Shown here one piece after another: positions 1 to 12,545 of a DNA stretch of 64,000 nt. The position numbers were made by a program, and so were the translations under genes. The DNA comes from Struthio camelus (Eukaryota; Chordata; Aves; Struthioniformes; Struthionidae), in NCBI RefSeq assembly GCF_040807025.1, contig NC_090942.1:194736247-194800246 (forward strand), read 5' to 3'. Positions within the stretch are counted from its first letter, which is position 1. Every line of letters starts with the position of its first letter. The notes under the pieces are model-generated. The model was not told the origin of the DNA, made no database searches, and saw nothing but the letters and a program-made list of their open reading frames with translations.

Positions 1-3000
1 CGGCTGCCTGGCACCCAGTGACTATAGATCACTGAACTGTGGCACATATGAGATGAGCAAGTGTAAAGAGCTGACTGAGAGCTTTTCCGCGCTTTTTGGA
101 CAGCATTATTGACAGTGAGAGCAGCTAGACTAGAAAGGGAGTAGACCTGCCACCCTGACTGCCCTGGTTGCCAGTTATCTCCAGGACACAGTAAAAGAGG
201 TCATCCTCCAAATAAAGACAATATTTTTTTCTGTGCTTAAATCAACCCTTAGATAATTTGTTACTCAGGCAGGGAGTTGCCTATGGGATTAGTGTGTTGG
301 CTGCAGTATGGTTGCCTTCCAACTGGAATAGGAGGTAACAGCTCCATAAAGATATGAAATTCCGGTATATCTCAGGAATAACCATAGTAGGCATATCTAC
401 AACGACAGCTCAACCCACCCCCAGGACTGCTTTAGTACATCTTGTCTCTACCCAAGAAGTCTCTAGCTGACGCGCAGTTGAATTCGAGTGCTTGCACTCT
501 GACCAACCGGGAGTACTGGCCTGATGCTCACAGCCAAAGTCCTGAGCAATATGGATATTAAAAAAGGCATTCAGGTATTCAGCAGGATCATTTCCTACAG
601 ATAATCAGCCTCAGAAACCAAATTTAGACACCTATTCCACCAACACCCTTCCCCACTTTGCCCAGCTTTACAAAAGACTGATATACTCAAGATCACTAAC
701 AGATGTTTTCCAGATTATTGTCAGTTCTTTCTAGGCTGCTTACCTCTAGCTTTGGGCCTATTTACTCCTCAGTAACCTTCTTACGAAGTCAGAGCAAACT
801 CCTAAAATGTGTAACAGCTGTAGGACTTGAGAGCAATCTTTTCACCTAGGCAGCTTCTGACAGTGGAGAGCAACTCAACATTCATATCCATGATATTGCC
901 ATGTACATCCATTGGATGCAAACAGAAAACAGGAACTCGGTGCCCATTGGAAGTAAACCATATTCGCTGATATGTTTATGTTGCCAATGATAGCTGAGAC
1001 CACAGTATAAAAATAATCTTGCTATTTAATAAAGAACAAGAGGGAAGGAATCATTTGATGTAGACATATTTAGAAAGTCCTTATCTTTACTAAGTGGAGA
1101 CTTTTTTTCCTGATTCACAGCAGAGGCAGCGTGGATTGGCTGGAGTTAGAATAGTATCATGCATGTTAACTCACTGCAAAATTCTTATTAGCATTAGACA
1201 GTCTTCAGCTGCTTAATTAGTGTTTAGCAAAGGCTAAATGGCATATCTATATGGTTCTGGTCAATATATCATGTTAATGCTATGAGCCTTGTGCACCACC
1301 TTTTGAAGTTAACAGAAATTCATTATCAGAATTCACACCAGTATCCACAGTCATATATGTCTCTTTAATGAATTAAGAAAGGGAAGAAGAAACACGTGAT
1401 TGTTGCTTTGTATATTTCATAAGTTTAGACTTATTTACATAGAAAGGATTCACAAAAAATCAAGTTCAACTGACAAATGCCCTGAGGATTTTTTTAATGC
1501 CTACGAGGCATGCCTTGTGGAAACCATTTACGGTCTCCTGAGCAATGGAGTCTCTCATAAGCAATTTGTTTTGTGGGAAAACAATGTCACCCCAAGTAAC
1601 TGAAGAATATCATAACGACTTTCCCACGTTGCAAGTGTTCCATTGAATTGCTTGGCTTTTTATTATCACACTTCTGTATCAAAAATTAATGCAAGGAAAA
1701 CTGAAAATTGCTGCAAACATGTTAAACCTAATAGTGAATTTTAAGGATGCAGCTGTTGACTTTACCAATATTAAAAAAAAGGAATGTGGTAGAAACCTAT
1801 GCTTTTTGCACAGAATAAGAGAGCTGGCTTTATGATGACAGGCACTGTTGCATTATTATTCATTAGCTTTGAGGAGGATTCTTTTCTAGGACCTGACAGA
1901 ACTTGAAATTTCTTAAGGAGGCTTTGGATTATGGGCACAGCATGGGCTCCCTCTTGTGAGCCATGCCTAATGAAAAAAATCAAGGAATTCTCAACAGTTA
2001 TTTGATCTCATTTCAGGACTAACTTCCTGAAAATCTCCATGACACTGGGATTCCATAGCTTTGTTTGATATGTGGATCAGCTGCCTGTGGAGAAATGGCA
2101 TCCAGAAATAGCTGAACATGATGAAGGGACATGCTGGGGAGCTTTGGGATGGAAGTGCAACCTGAGGGAGGCAAGAAGAGAATTGGATTATTCCATTGCT
2201 TTCCATAGAGTTACTGCTGGTGACAAAATGTTTTCTTCTTCTCAGCATCCAACTCTTAAGCACAATGACAACAATTTTTGTTCTCAATGTGAAAGGCCTA
2301 GACTTAAAGGGGAGCAATCATATCTCTTATAAGAATATGTCTTATACGCTCAGCTATGCTAAAGTAAAGAGCCTTGCTAAATGAACAATCCTGAGTCAAC
2401 TTTGAACAGTGAGTCATGGTCCTTGGCATGTGCGCTATGAAAAGTATGATAAACTAGCCTGGAGAAAGCAGCATTTGGACATAGTTACACTATCTCAAGA
2501 GCCAGTCATGCCATGCAGACATGCCCCAGGTCCTGCTGTCTGTCTCCCACTGGCCCCTGAACCAGTCAATGAGCTTGGGTTTTTCCAAATATCTGCATTT
2601 CTACTCCAGTATTCCAAGGGAATCAAAGCACGCACAGTGGAAAGTGAGTCTGTGAGTAGAGGCTGATACGTCTTAGAGCAGTGTCAGGGTCTACACACTG
2701 CTACAAGTACAGCCAGGGCAATGTTCACAAATGTGAGGTCTTGTGTGACTGCAGCTGGAGAGGCAGTGTGATTTTGGGCTGCTTTTGTCTGCAAGGGAGC
2801 CAGGCATGCCCACCAGGTGCTTGATCCCATGTGGTGAGGCCAATGCCATCCTTTTGCACACAGCCAAAAAGAAAGCTTCATCACCTCATGTGGCACCAGA
2901 GGGATTCAGCTCCAGCCCTGCTCCATTCCAGGGCACAGGACTCTGGCAGCCTTGATGTGGATGAGTGCTGGGGAGTGGTGGCCAATGCATGGTTTTCCTT

Positions 3001-3349
3001 CTGTCTCACTTAGCACAAGTAGTCCATGCTGAAAGCCAGCTCTGCTGAGACTCCCAAAGTGACCCATGTCATTAAACAGAAAATGATGGGATATGCAATG
3101 AAGCAAACTACTTTGCAGTCACTGCTGAGCAGCTCTTAGCATTGTCTATGTAGCACTGTGGAACTGTACAAAAGCCACTCCACCAGCCAGGCAAAGCCAG
3201 TCGGCTGAATATACTTCAGTGAATATGTCTGCTGCAAAGCCAGAAGTCAGTAATGAAGCCTGAGCATCTTTGCTGCTGCTTATGTCAGCATATAGGACAT
3301 TTTGTCATTGGCTAGTCTCAAAAGACTTTGCAGAGGTGGTGAATAGCTC
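1..3349. other. Unique non-coding stretch
   Basis: No gene or recognisable repeat is seen here. All open frames are under 110 codons, they overlap on both strands (around 2.0-2.3 kb and 2.7-3.1 kb), and none shows a known domain. Base composition is AT-rich with very few CpG dinucleotides, as expected for methylated intergenic or intronic vertebrate DNA. Very old repeats or conserved non-coding elements could be hidden here and cannot be recognised by eye. Confidence 0.6.
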
Positions 3350-3485
3350 CCCCCATTTGAGTCATAGGGAAAATGAGGCAGAAGCTCACGTAGTCTTGCC
3401 TAAGAGCTGCCTGTGCAAGTCAGAGACAGAACCAGGTCTATGAGCCAGGTCACCATCTCAAATCATTGCTCTTCCCTCTAAGCAT
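3350..3485 (-). repeat. MIR-like tRNA-derived SINE remnant
   Basis: Read on the plus strand, the segment follows the reverse complement of the MIR/CORE-SINE type. It has a CCCATTT start, then AAAATGAGGCAGAAGCTCA (the position of the usual 'gaaactgaggca' block), then GTGCAAGTCAGAGACAGAAC followed by CAGGTCTATGAGCC, and a GCTCTTCCCTCTAAGCA end. The order and spacing of the blocks match, with many substitutions, so the copy is old. The alternative is another tRNA-derived amniote SINE sharing the same core. No target duplication is visible. Confidence 0.6.
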
Positions 3486-4086
3486 CAGTGCTTTCTGGTG
3501 GGAACTCTTTTGCCTGCGTCCTCCCAAGTTTTTCTTCTAGAATATTGTTCCTCTCAGCTGGGAAATTTCCCTTCAGGTAACATATGACTTGACACCAGTT
3601 CAGTGCCTGGATATGGTTGCTATGACAGCTGCTCCCAGTTCTGTGGATCCTCATCCTGCCAATCCTCTGCAAACATAACTCTTGCATATCTTGTATTCTC
3701 TGGCAAATCAAAATACACTTCTGTTTTTAGTCTTTTAATTTTCTCATGTCTGTGTCTCCTTTTGTTTGGAATCAGTGATGTTAAAGCAGCCTTGTGCTAG
3801 TGATATTCTAATGAGATTTCCAGAAAAAGAGTCCCCACCGCAGTCTGTGACAGATTTTGGGTGCTATATGGTTTGGGCTACTGCGAAGAGAGACTGTGTA
3901 TCTACTTTTATGGCTTGTCTTTGAAACAAAAATGCTTTCACATAAAAATCAGGAAGTCAACACCACTTGGCAAATAAAGATAGCCTAAGTGCTCTTAACC
4001 GGAAGTTGTTACAATAAACCTTCCTCATGAAAAAACTACTGGGTGATCAATACAATGATGTGAACTGAGGTGCTGGATGGGCTGAC

Positions 4087-4116
4087 TGTGTGTATATGTG
4101 TGTGCGTGTGCGTGTG

Positions 4117-4168
<52 letters not shown>
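4087..4168. repeat. (TG)n microsatellite
   Basis: About 82 bp of TG dinucleotide repeat. The 5' part is interrupted (TATATG and three GCG interruptions), and an uninterrupted run of more than 15 units follows. The 3' half should be polymorphic in length. The minus strand gives a false histidine/threonine-rich open frame (4025-4231) because CA repeats lack stop codons. Confidence 0.97.
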
Positions 4169-4169
<1 letters not shown>

Positions 4170-7100
4170 ATTAAAGAAAAAGATGCAGAAAAAGGAATCA
4201 TCTCAGTAAATGCTATAGCCCACAGGGGCATATTCTTTTATTGTTCCCCGTTGCCATTCTGAAGCACACAAACACACTTAATGTTCACACCTGCTTTATC
4301 TCACAGTTAAAATCCTGGTCAGATCTGGTCCTCACCTCTCCGCTCTGTTAAATGAAATTAACTCAGACTTCCCCCAATTTATATACACTGATTTGCATGT
4401 TAATGACTAACTTTCTCTGAGTCAGTTTGTTCTATCTTCTTATTTTGCTCATTCTGGGAACCTTGCGCTATAATTTTGGCAGTTTACTTGTCTTCATCTC
4501 ACAGCATAAGGAGGAAACTTGATGTGAGGTGGGTGCGAAGAAGTTTGGTCTTCAGAGTCTGGTTCCTTCCATTGCTATTGCCATGTATCTGGGCAAAGCC
4601 ACATTGAGCAAAGACGACCATCCCCTTGGATGCCTTAGAAGCCTACCTGGCTGCAACAGACACTGCTCTACTCATTTCCCTTCCCAGTTCTCTGGTTTTG
4701 GATATCTGACTCAGGTACCATCCCTTCTCTTTCCTTTTTTGCTCCCTCCTGAGGTATCTGGGCTCCCCCAGTTCTGTGGAGACTCCCTGCTCTCTTCTTA
4801 ACAGAAGTGTTACTTTTTAAGGGTGATTTCAGCCTATCTTTACTGAGGAAACCAGCTGGAAGAACGGCCAATAGCCAAAATAGCCATTCTCTCACTTTTC
4901 AGAAGCTGTGATACAAAAGCCCGTCTAAATCAACAGCTTTACCCTGCAAGCAACCACTGTCAGCTCTGCAAGGAGGGTTCTGCCTAACTCCTGGAAACTT
5001 GAGTAGAAGATCTAAGTCTTGCAAAAAGCAAAAGTCTCTTCCAGTCCTTTTTGGACTCTGAATTCCTCATTGTATCACAGTGAGCATAGCTTGTTGGAGG
5101 GAGAAGCCTCACAGTGTCAAGGAAAAGGAGATGAGTGGCTGCTCGCCAAGGCTGCCAGCAACTTCTGTGAACAAGCAGCTACTGATCTGCTAAGGCTGGT
5201 CCCTTGTGTTTCTGCATGCTGCTGCATCTGCTTAGGATATGACTTTGGAGCAGATACTTGTGTGTGGGAAGACACTGCTGTTTTTGTACAGTTTCAATTG
5301 AGTTTTCTGAACTTCCTGGAGCATGGGTTGCTGGTTCACTGCCAAAGACCATGAGGCTTAATTTCCCACCTTTGAATTTTTTTCCCCCTCAGGAGCTTCC
5401 CATCTGCTGCATTTCATCTTGCCCAGGTAAAGTTATGTGTGCCAGTACTCCTCTTCCAAAAAACTGTTTGTTTTGGTTCCTCCAGATTGTGTTGGCTCTG
5501 ACTCTACATACTGTGACTACTGACTCATGGTCCCACTGGTCACCTCTATCTGATTCCAAAGTTTCCATTGTCTCCTGCTCTTTGCAGTTTTGCGTAGATA
5601 CTTTTGCCTAAGAATACTTAGCAATCTGTTAATATGGCTACTATAGAGATCCTATTTTGTATTTAGTAACATCACTCATCAGTGCAGGATTTCTTCAGTA
5701 AAGGAGGTCTAAAAAAAAGGTCTTCAGCTGTTTCTGTGTTATTTTCTACGCGTAGACTGCAGAGAAAAATATTCTGCTGACGCTTCATAAGTGAGCAAGC
5801 TGAACTGAATTTGTTTTTTAGTTTGATTTTACAAGGTTATCAGACCTTTGAATTAAAAACCACCAGAGTCAAATTCTGATATTTTATTTACTAAGGTTTT
5901 TTTAAATGATTGTATCCAATGGAACCAAGAAAGGGAACACAAGATAGAGCAGAATTAGCTTTATCCTGAGCCCCCTTTACAGGGTAAAAAATAATGCCAA
6001 AGCTTACTATATATTTAAAGCAAAGGAAAATGCATTGTCTTCATTTCTTCCTGGGAGTTTCTACAGCTTCCAAAGGCCAGGGTAGCTGATAGAACCTTAG
6101 TGGATCAGCTGTGGCTGACCAGCTCAAAATAGAAGCATTTTGACAAGCCTCAGGTTGTGGTTAAAAACAAATGACATCCCCGTTCAGGGCAACAACAGCT
6201 CCAGCTCCCACTCAAAGCCTCCACCGGTGGGCAGCAGGGACTAAGCCACCTTGTCCAGCTGCTGGGGTGGATGGGCTAACAGTTCTGTGCATGCATATAG
6301 CATCCATGGGACCTTCACTGTCTCCTTATCTGTTTCCAACCAGAGGATCAAAGCCCTTTGAACAAAACAAAAGACCCAGATTAAAACCTTTGGAAGGTAG
6401 CCAGCGCTCATTTTGCTCACCCATTCCTCTTTTACCTTTGGGCTGGCCTTTTTGCATATGCTTACTGTTCAATCTCTCTCTTCCAGAATCCGACTTGAGA
6501 GCCCTGCATACAGCTAATGAGGCTTAGCAGCCACCTGGGACAAATACAGCCCACCCGCTTCCCTGGCCTGGCCCTTGTCCCCTGCACCATGTCCATATCC
6601 AGGTCCCAACATCACTTCCCCCTGCATGGCGCAGGACTGTCAGCCCTGTGCTCTTCCCACACTGTTCTCTTGCCTCTTGCTGGTTGCCCTCCAGATAGCG
6701 GCCTATTGACCATGCCTGAATACAGGTTGGGCGCAGCAGGCACCAGAGCTTTTGGTAATAGCGCCTCAAGGCTATGAAATTCTCTGACAGCAAATCACCC
6801 AGCCAAATGCAGGCTGCAACATTTCTCCCTGCTGAAGCATGTCAAACAGTGCAATTGGCACTTGTGTCCTTTGGATCCAACAGCACTGTATAAACCTAGG
6901 AGGAGAAAAGCTGTTTTATCGAGACGGCTGCTGCCTGTTCAGCTGCCAGAGAATACATGGATTAGGATTCTTCTCCCTGCCCTCCGTTCACTTTCAGCTC
7001 TTTCTTGGGTCATATTTTTGCTGAGGATTAACTTGAATTCAGATGTCACTGGCAACTATTGTCCATGTTGGGTCTAGCCAGGTTTCAAACAGTAAAGCTT

Positions 7101-8040
7101 TATTGCTGAACATTATTATAGATTCTTTCATCTCCATGTGGGAGGAAAGGGGAGAGGAAGATACAGGTCCGTGTAGTTCTGGCTCCCAGTGACTGGCTCC
7201 CAGGTGAAGTCCTTGTGATCAGTCCTCAGCTGCTATGTTTAATTAACTTTGTGTCATCATTGTTTATCATGTTTCTTTGCCTCTGGGTCTGGTAAGGATC
7301 AGAGCCAGCATACCATCCTTGTGAAGAGTGAATGCTTTGCCTGTAACTTGACCCAGACTGCCTGCAATGGATTTGCAGGTATTTTCTCAAGTATTTTCTG
7401 TACTGCTAGTAGAGGTGAACACTTCTAGGTCATCAAAGCAATATCTTCAGAGTGGATCTCCTGGTATTTTCTTCCCTGTCAGAAAGTGCACCTGGGAGGG
7501 AAAGATACTGGAAGAGGACTGGTGAGGAGAGGGGAAAAGAGAGATATAAGCTGAAGACCGGGGAAGAGTATGGTAATATACTCGTTAGTAGAGTGCTTAG
7601 ATGTCTCCTCTGGAGTTAGTGCCCAAGGGGCTAATAAATGAAGTGCCTTTAGCAGCCGCTTGAGTAAGGGCTATCATTCTACAAGGCTGTTTTAGGACAT
7701 AGGCTGTATTTCTGCCTATGAAATGATAGCACTGCCAAGGCCTCATAACAAAACCAGAAGGATGTGACAGTGATGTCCGTCAAACATTTCCAATATACCA
7801 GTTGGACATTAGGCTTTGCTCTAAATATTTTCTCTGTATTTGTCAGGAAATAAGTCTGTGTCCTCCGTTTCAATGTGTGCCACAGAGCAGGTTTACTGGA
7901 GCTGCGTGAGGAGCATATTGTTCGAATACTCTTATGGACAATTCCTGTCATTTCTCCATTTTTCTGATTCTTTCTGTCCCTGGTCACCCAAGAAAGCAGA
8001 AGGAGCTCCTTTTGTGATTGTGCTTTGGCCTGTGCTCAAA

Positions 8041-8180
8041 GTGGACCGCGTGCTCTGTATCTCTCTACGGAGGATTCGGAGTCAAAGCAGCCCACTGTCT
8101 GCGTGGTTGTACCAGGCCATATCCTGCTTCTACTTTGCAGCAGCCCCACGGGATTCAGCTCCACGATGGGCTGATCGCCA
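8041..8180. promoter_or_regulatory. CpG-dense patch, function unknown
   Basis: Eight CpG dinucleotides fall between 8047 and 8177, against a CpG-poor background. Three more lie at about 8302-8352. No TATA box, transcription-factor cluster or downstream exon can be assigned. Two plus-strand open frames (7840-8232 and 8018-8386) cross it in different phases without a recognisable product. It could be a small regulatory element, an unmethylated patch, or simply a GC-richer stretch. Confidence 0.2.
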
Positions 8181-8552
8181 ACCCTGGGAAGTCAGTGACA
8201 GCCTTTCAGCTTGTCTCAGGGTTTGCAGTTAGCCTATCTATACACACAGAGGGGAAGGGAAATCCAAGGGAAGCAGATAACCCTAGAAAGTGCCACAGAG
8301 CTCGTTACACAGGCTTGGAGTTAAAAAGGACACTGATTCTCATTCGGACACGTATAGTGATGTGGAGATTCATTTGCCATCCTTAGGAGGCAAAGGGAGC
8401 TAAACCAGCACTTCAGACATTATTGAGATTTGTGGCACTAGGTAGCCCAGTGATTCTGAACTTCAAAGATATGGGTAGGCCAGCAAAGTCCCCAGAGTTT
8501 TAATCTTTTCCCCAACTCCATCTGCAGTTAGGGATTAATCTCCATATTGTAG

Positions 8553-8637
8553 CCTTCTCATCTAGGAACTAGAGATATTATTCACCAATCTCAGAAGATT
8601 TTTCATAAGGATTAACAAGGATTTGGAGTAAGGTGCA
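8553..8637 (+). repeat. MIR-like SINE 3' part, decayed
   Basis: The plus strand carries, in MIR order, TTCTCATCTAGGAACTAGAG (position of the 'cctcatctgtaaaatgggga' block), a GATATTATTCAC block, a CTCAGAAGATTTTTCATAAG block and GGATTAACAAGGATTTGGAG followed by TAAGGTGC (position of 'ggattaaatgagttaat...gtaaagcgc'). Similarity is patchy but block order and spacing hold. It is the opposite orientation to the copy at 3.4 kb. It could be chance AT-rich similarity. Confidence 0.45.
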
Positions 8638-11600
8638 AGGGCCTCTATATGACCTAAGGCTGGGCTTTATATGACATAAAACTGGCTTTCCTATGTGCTC
8701 CCATTTGAAATATTGGCATCACAGCCATGATGGTTTGGAACTAAGGTCTTTCCCTCATTGCTTTTCTTGTGTACAGGCTGAGGGACGGTAACGCTGTTGT
8801 GAGCCTGGCCTGCCACTGAGCCAAAGGAATTTGGTTGTTCTATAAACTCATACAGGAGAATGCAACATGCTCAGTGCATGGTTTAGTTTGGTTTGGTGTG
8901 GTTCGACTTGCAGAGAGAGAAATTTGAAATTGTGGAAGAAGCTCTGTATCTGAATGCTTCGGGTGAATAATTAGTGCTGAAGTGATTGCCTACACTGCAG
9001 CATCTGGGAGTGCCTTCCCTTCCACGTAGCTGTCCCAGTAGTATCTTGACCCCATATAGGGGCAAGGATGGGCAAATGGGCACACTCTTAGGAGTAAGTT
9101 CTTGACACTGACATGTGAGTAAATACATGACAATGTAAGTGACCTATGGGAGCACATTTCCACATTGTGGTGACTGTATTTAGGACTGTCACCTTTCTGG
9201 GCATGCTAAATCTCCTGGAGAGTTGGACCTAACTGATCTATGGTCAAAACAAAACACCAGATCTTGTGTGGATACACACAAGATAAATTGTGTGGATAAA
9301 CTGGATAACTTATTTAGCCAGTGCTGTCATTTACAAAGTGTTCTGCCTTTATTGCCTCTAAAACAGCAGCTGTCTGCCTCTCTTCTGCCTTTCCCCGGTG
9401 AAGCCTTTCCAAAATTTCTGTTGGATGTACTCTAAGCTTATTTCTTGTCTGCTTTCTGACTGAGGCTCTTTTCTGAAAAGGAAGGAAAATCCCCATGGGA
9501 CAAATGGCAGCATTCATGAGGAAACACAAATACAAGGAATTTGATCTTCCAGAAGTCTTGGAAAAGTGCAAGGCCTCTGTCACTCCTCCCAGTTGTTGCT
9601 GCCTTTTTCGTTATCACAGACCACATGTGGCAAAAGGCAATAAGCCAGTTTCCCCCTTTTCCTCCCCTCGCCAATCTGGAAATATTCCAGAATTACTTAC
9701 ATTTTCCAGTCCCCAGAGAAGTTTCAGAATAATCCCTAATTGAAACTAAACTAAGAATCAAAAAAAAAAAACAAACAAACCTCTATTCAAATGCAATGCT
9801 TGATGTAAATAAACTGGAGATGTTATTCACTACGTATGTGCATTTTCTTTTCCTTTGGGTCTTTCATAAAATTAACTGGGTATGTACTAGCTCAGCCAAG
9901 AGAATGTATTGCTTTGAAATCATTCCTAAATGTTTTCAAGATCTTTTTTCCGAATCAAAGACCTAACGTTCTTGAATTGTCACTGAGCCAAGATGGACTG
10001 GTTCATTAAGAATACCTGACAAGTATTTGGATGGAGGAAGTCAGGCTAATAATAGTGCATGCCTTCAGTTAGAGACAGAATACTGAAGCATAGAAATCCA
10101 ATACTGATGAGCATGTAAACCCTTAACTTAAAATACGGGCACGTGTTAGGGTAGAGACAGTCACAATAATGAGGGGAGGCTACCTCTGCCCTGTCATGGC
10201 ACATGGAGCAAGTGTGTACTGGAATTTGCTGATGACATGTCTGCAGATCCTTACCTTTTGTTGCTTAATGAGTGCTTGGGTATTGTTAAAGCACAGCAGA
10301 GAGACTTAATTTAATTATCAGACTTGATTAATACCTCCCTTGCTCTGCTAAACTATTATTAACAGCATGCACTAACTAATCTTTAATGGTTCAATACTAT
10401 AGAAGGATATAGTCATTCCTAACTATAATTGCAGGTAGGTAGACTGAGAAAACACTGTATAGTGACAGGCAAGATCAACATTTGTGCCAGCTCTAGAAAT
10501 TACAAGCCCTTGCTTCATACAATCAGATTCAGATGTCTCAGAGTAAGATTCATATTGTTTAACCATGTTTGAGTTGTAGATGTTCACTCCTGAGCTGATT
10601 TTCTTTCTTACCTTCGAAGAGGAATGGGCTTTTCCAGGGCTTAATTCTAATGTAAGTGCTTACTTTAGGCTGAGAGGAAGTGATCACTGATCTATGCTCA
10701 GTAGAAATGTATATTTCTGTCTCACAAAGGGAACCTGAAATGACTATGTTATCAGCTGAACCCTACATCTGGTCACAGTTCTTTCACCTGTATGCATGAA
10801 CAAAACAAAGCCAGGCCATGTCCCCACACTCAAAAACATGATTGAACATACTGTTTGTTATCAGGCTTTGTGGCATGATTTTGGTGCCAGCCAGCAGTCT
10901 CCTGGACTGTGCCTAGGCACAGTTCTGGCATTAGTGTGGGTGAAAGGCCATTCCCACTGAACAGACTGAAATGGTGCTAAGAGAGGCTAAGTGGAGCGAA
11001 GGTGTTTATCTGTATGGACACGGGCAGGCCAGGCCACTGGGCCTCAGGGCGGAGGTATGGTTCTGGCAGATTTCACTTAGACATAGTGCTTTATGTACTT
11101 AGGTTTCTTGAAAACATGGATCAAATCTAAGCCCCCATCTGTTTGAGACTGATATGCTAAACTGTATTTCAGTGTATGGGGGGGCTTTCAGATCATGTTA
11201 CAGGCTTGCCTGAGAAAAATGGTGACCTAGTGGCCTTTCCTAAACTCCCCATTACCTGAGCCATGTGGAGTGCAGATGTTGCCAGATGGCTTCCCACTGC
11301 TGTGCTGAATATTTATGGTACACAGATGGAGCATCACGGTGGATAAGACCACTGGTCTCCCTAGATCATCTCTAGTCTTGACTTCAATATGGCAACAATT
11401 TGGTGCCTTCAGCAGGTGGCATAAAATCCTTGAAACAGGCAAATGAGCATTGTCTCCCTTCGAAAGGGCCTCATGTGCACTAATCTCTCAAGATCAGTCA
11501 TCAGCCTCAGTTCTGAAGGACGATGCTCAATATACCTTGTAAATGTTCCAATGTGACTTATTTGGATAGCTCTGACTATTCCTGCCCTCCAGGTACATTG

Positions 11601-11884
11601 GATTCTTTCAGGAATATTGGCCTCAGAAAATTCCCAGGACAGATCTTTTTCACGAAGCACAAAGAAGTATGTTTGAATTTCTCACTTTTTATTTTCAGTG
11701 ACCCCCTTGTCCTTGCCTTCTGAGGCAGTAGAAATGGGAGCTCTGGCACTGTATCATTCATTACACTATATCTTTTATTTGGTGCTGGGGCATCATTTGA
11801 GGTCAGCAAGAGTTGCAAGCCAGGATCTACTGCCTTTTCTAGTGCCTATGAGGGACTGTGGGCCAAATCCATAAGCATTTGATC
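8638..11884. other. Unique non-coding stretch
   Basis: No gene or clear repeat is seen apart from a 12-A run with AAAC units at 9760-9781. Overlapping short open frames on both strands at 9.2-9.7 kb and 11.2-11.8 kb have no family resemblance. Confidence 0.55.
9760..9781. repeat. A-run and (AAAC)n
   Basis: Twelve consecutive A residues followed by ACAAACAAAC. This is simple-sequence DNA. No retrocopy body could be recognised upstream, so it is not called a poly(A) tail. Confidence 0.85.
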
Positions 11885-12545
11885 TTCTATTCTACCTAAT
11901 CAATTCAATCGAATTTCCACATATAGATCATTGACTTTAAGGTCTGTAGTTGCTTGGATCACTTTTAGAACCCAATTTTAAAATGTATGCGACATCTACT
12001 ACTTCACAGTTCTCTGGAAAAGTGGCTGCTTTTTGTGAGAAATGCAGTCAACAGCTCAGCTATTTCATGTGTGAGCATCCGTGAAAAGAGCTGGAGAGAT
12101 AAATCATCTGGGCTTAGTGATGTATAGTATGTAAATACTGAGTTTATTCTAGCACCTGTTCTTCTGTCACCTCTTTCTATGGGAATACCTCATCACAGCT
12201 ATCAGAAAAGAGGTAGGAAATTGCTCAGCATCCCGCCGGTTGAAACTGAGGCAGAGAACTGTTTTGACTCTCATTAATCTCATCCTTTTAATTAATTACC
12301 CCTTCCTATCCACTGGAGTCACTGATTCTACGTGGTTTTTTTTTTCAGTTTCACTTATACTTTGTCTCTGATTGATATTTACTCTTTGCCCTTTCAAGCT
12401 ATTTGTTCTTTGAACCTCACCTTGGCTTTCACAATTTAACCTACTGGAATTTATGCTCCGTTTTGCTGGCCTAGCTGGGACTAGAGTTCCTCATTAGAAG
12501 GAATTTTGTTGGGCTTACATAGCAGCTCAGGCCTTTATGTGAGAA
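11885..12545 (-). mobile_element. CR1 LINE ORF2 fragment, ancient
   Basis: On the minus strand this region follows the CR1 ORF2 segment linking the endonuclease to the reverse-transcriptase palm. In sense order: the block around 12460-12500 with GGAGCATAAATTCCAG, then CTGCCTCAGTTTCAAC (about 12230-12256, the 'AFFASVFT'-like junction of CR1), then CCCAGATGATT (about 12110), then TGAAATAGCTGAGCTGTTGAC (12048-12068) and finally GGTTCTAAAAGTGATCCAAG with CAACTACAGACC (about 11945-11975). This is the recognisable 'K-G-S-x-x-D-P-x-N-Y-R-P' stretch of non-LTR reverse transcriptases. Many stops and indels are present and both ends of the parent element are missing. Boundaries are approximate. Confidence 0.72.

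Larger units (their letters stand above)
3486..8552. other. Mostly unique non-coding stretch
   Basis: No gene is seen. The stretch contains the (TG)n microsatellite and the CpG-dense patch listed separately. A 12-bp perfect palindrome (TCTACGCGTAGA) lies at 5745-5756. Around 4300-4400 there is a faint resemblance to the 'TTACACC...GGAGTTA' class of short repeats described elsewhere, too decayed to call. Open frames of 90-130 codons occur at 4.5, 5.0-5.6, 6.2-6.8 and 7.8-8.4 kb. They overlap one another in several frames and have no recognisable protein family. Confidence 0.55.

Noticed and set aside
4025-4231. Histidine/threonine-rich open frame on the minus strand
   Set aside because: It is a direct translation of the (CA)n microsatellite, not a gene.
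7840-8232. 130-codon open frame on the plus strand
   Set aside because: It opens on a non-ATG codon, overlaps another frame in a different phase, and has no recognisable domain.
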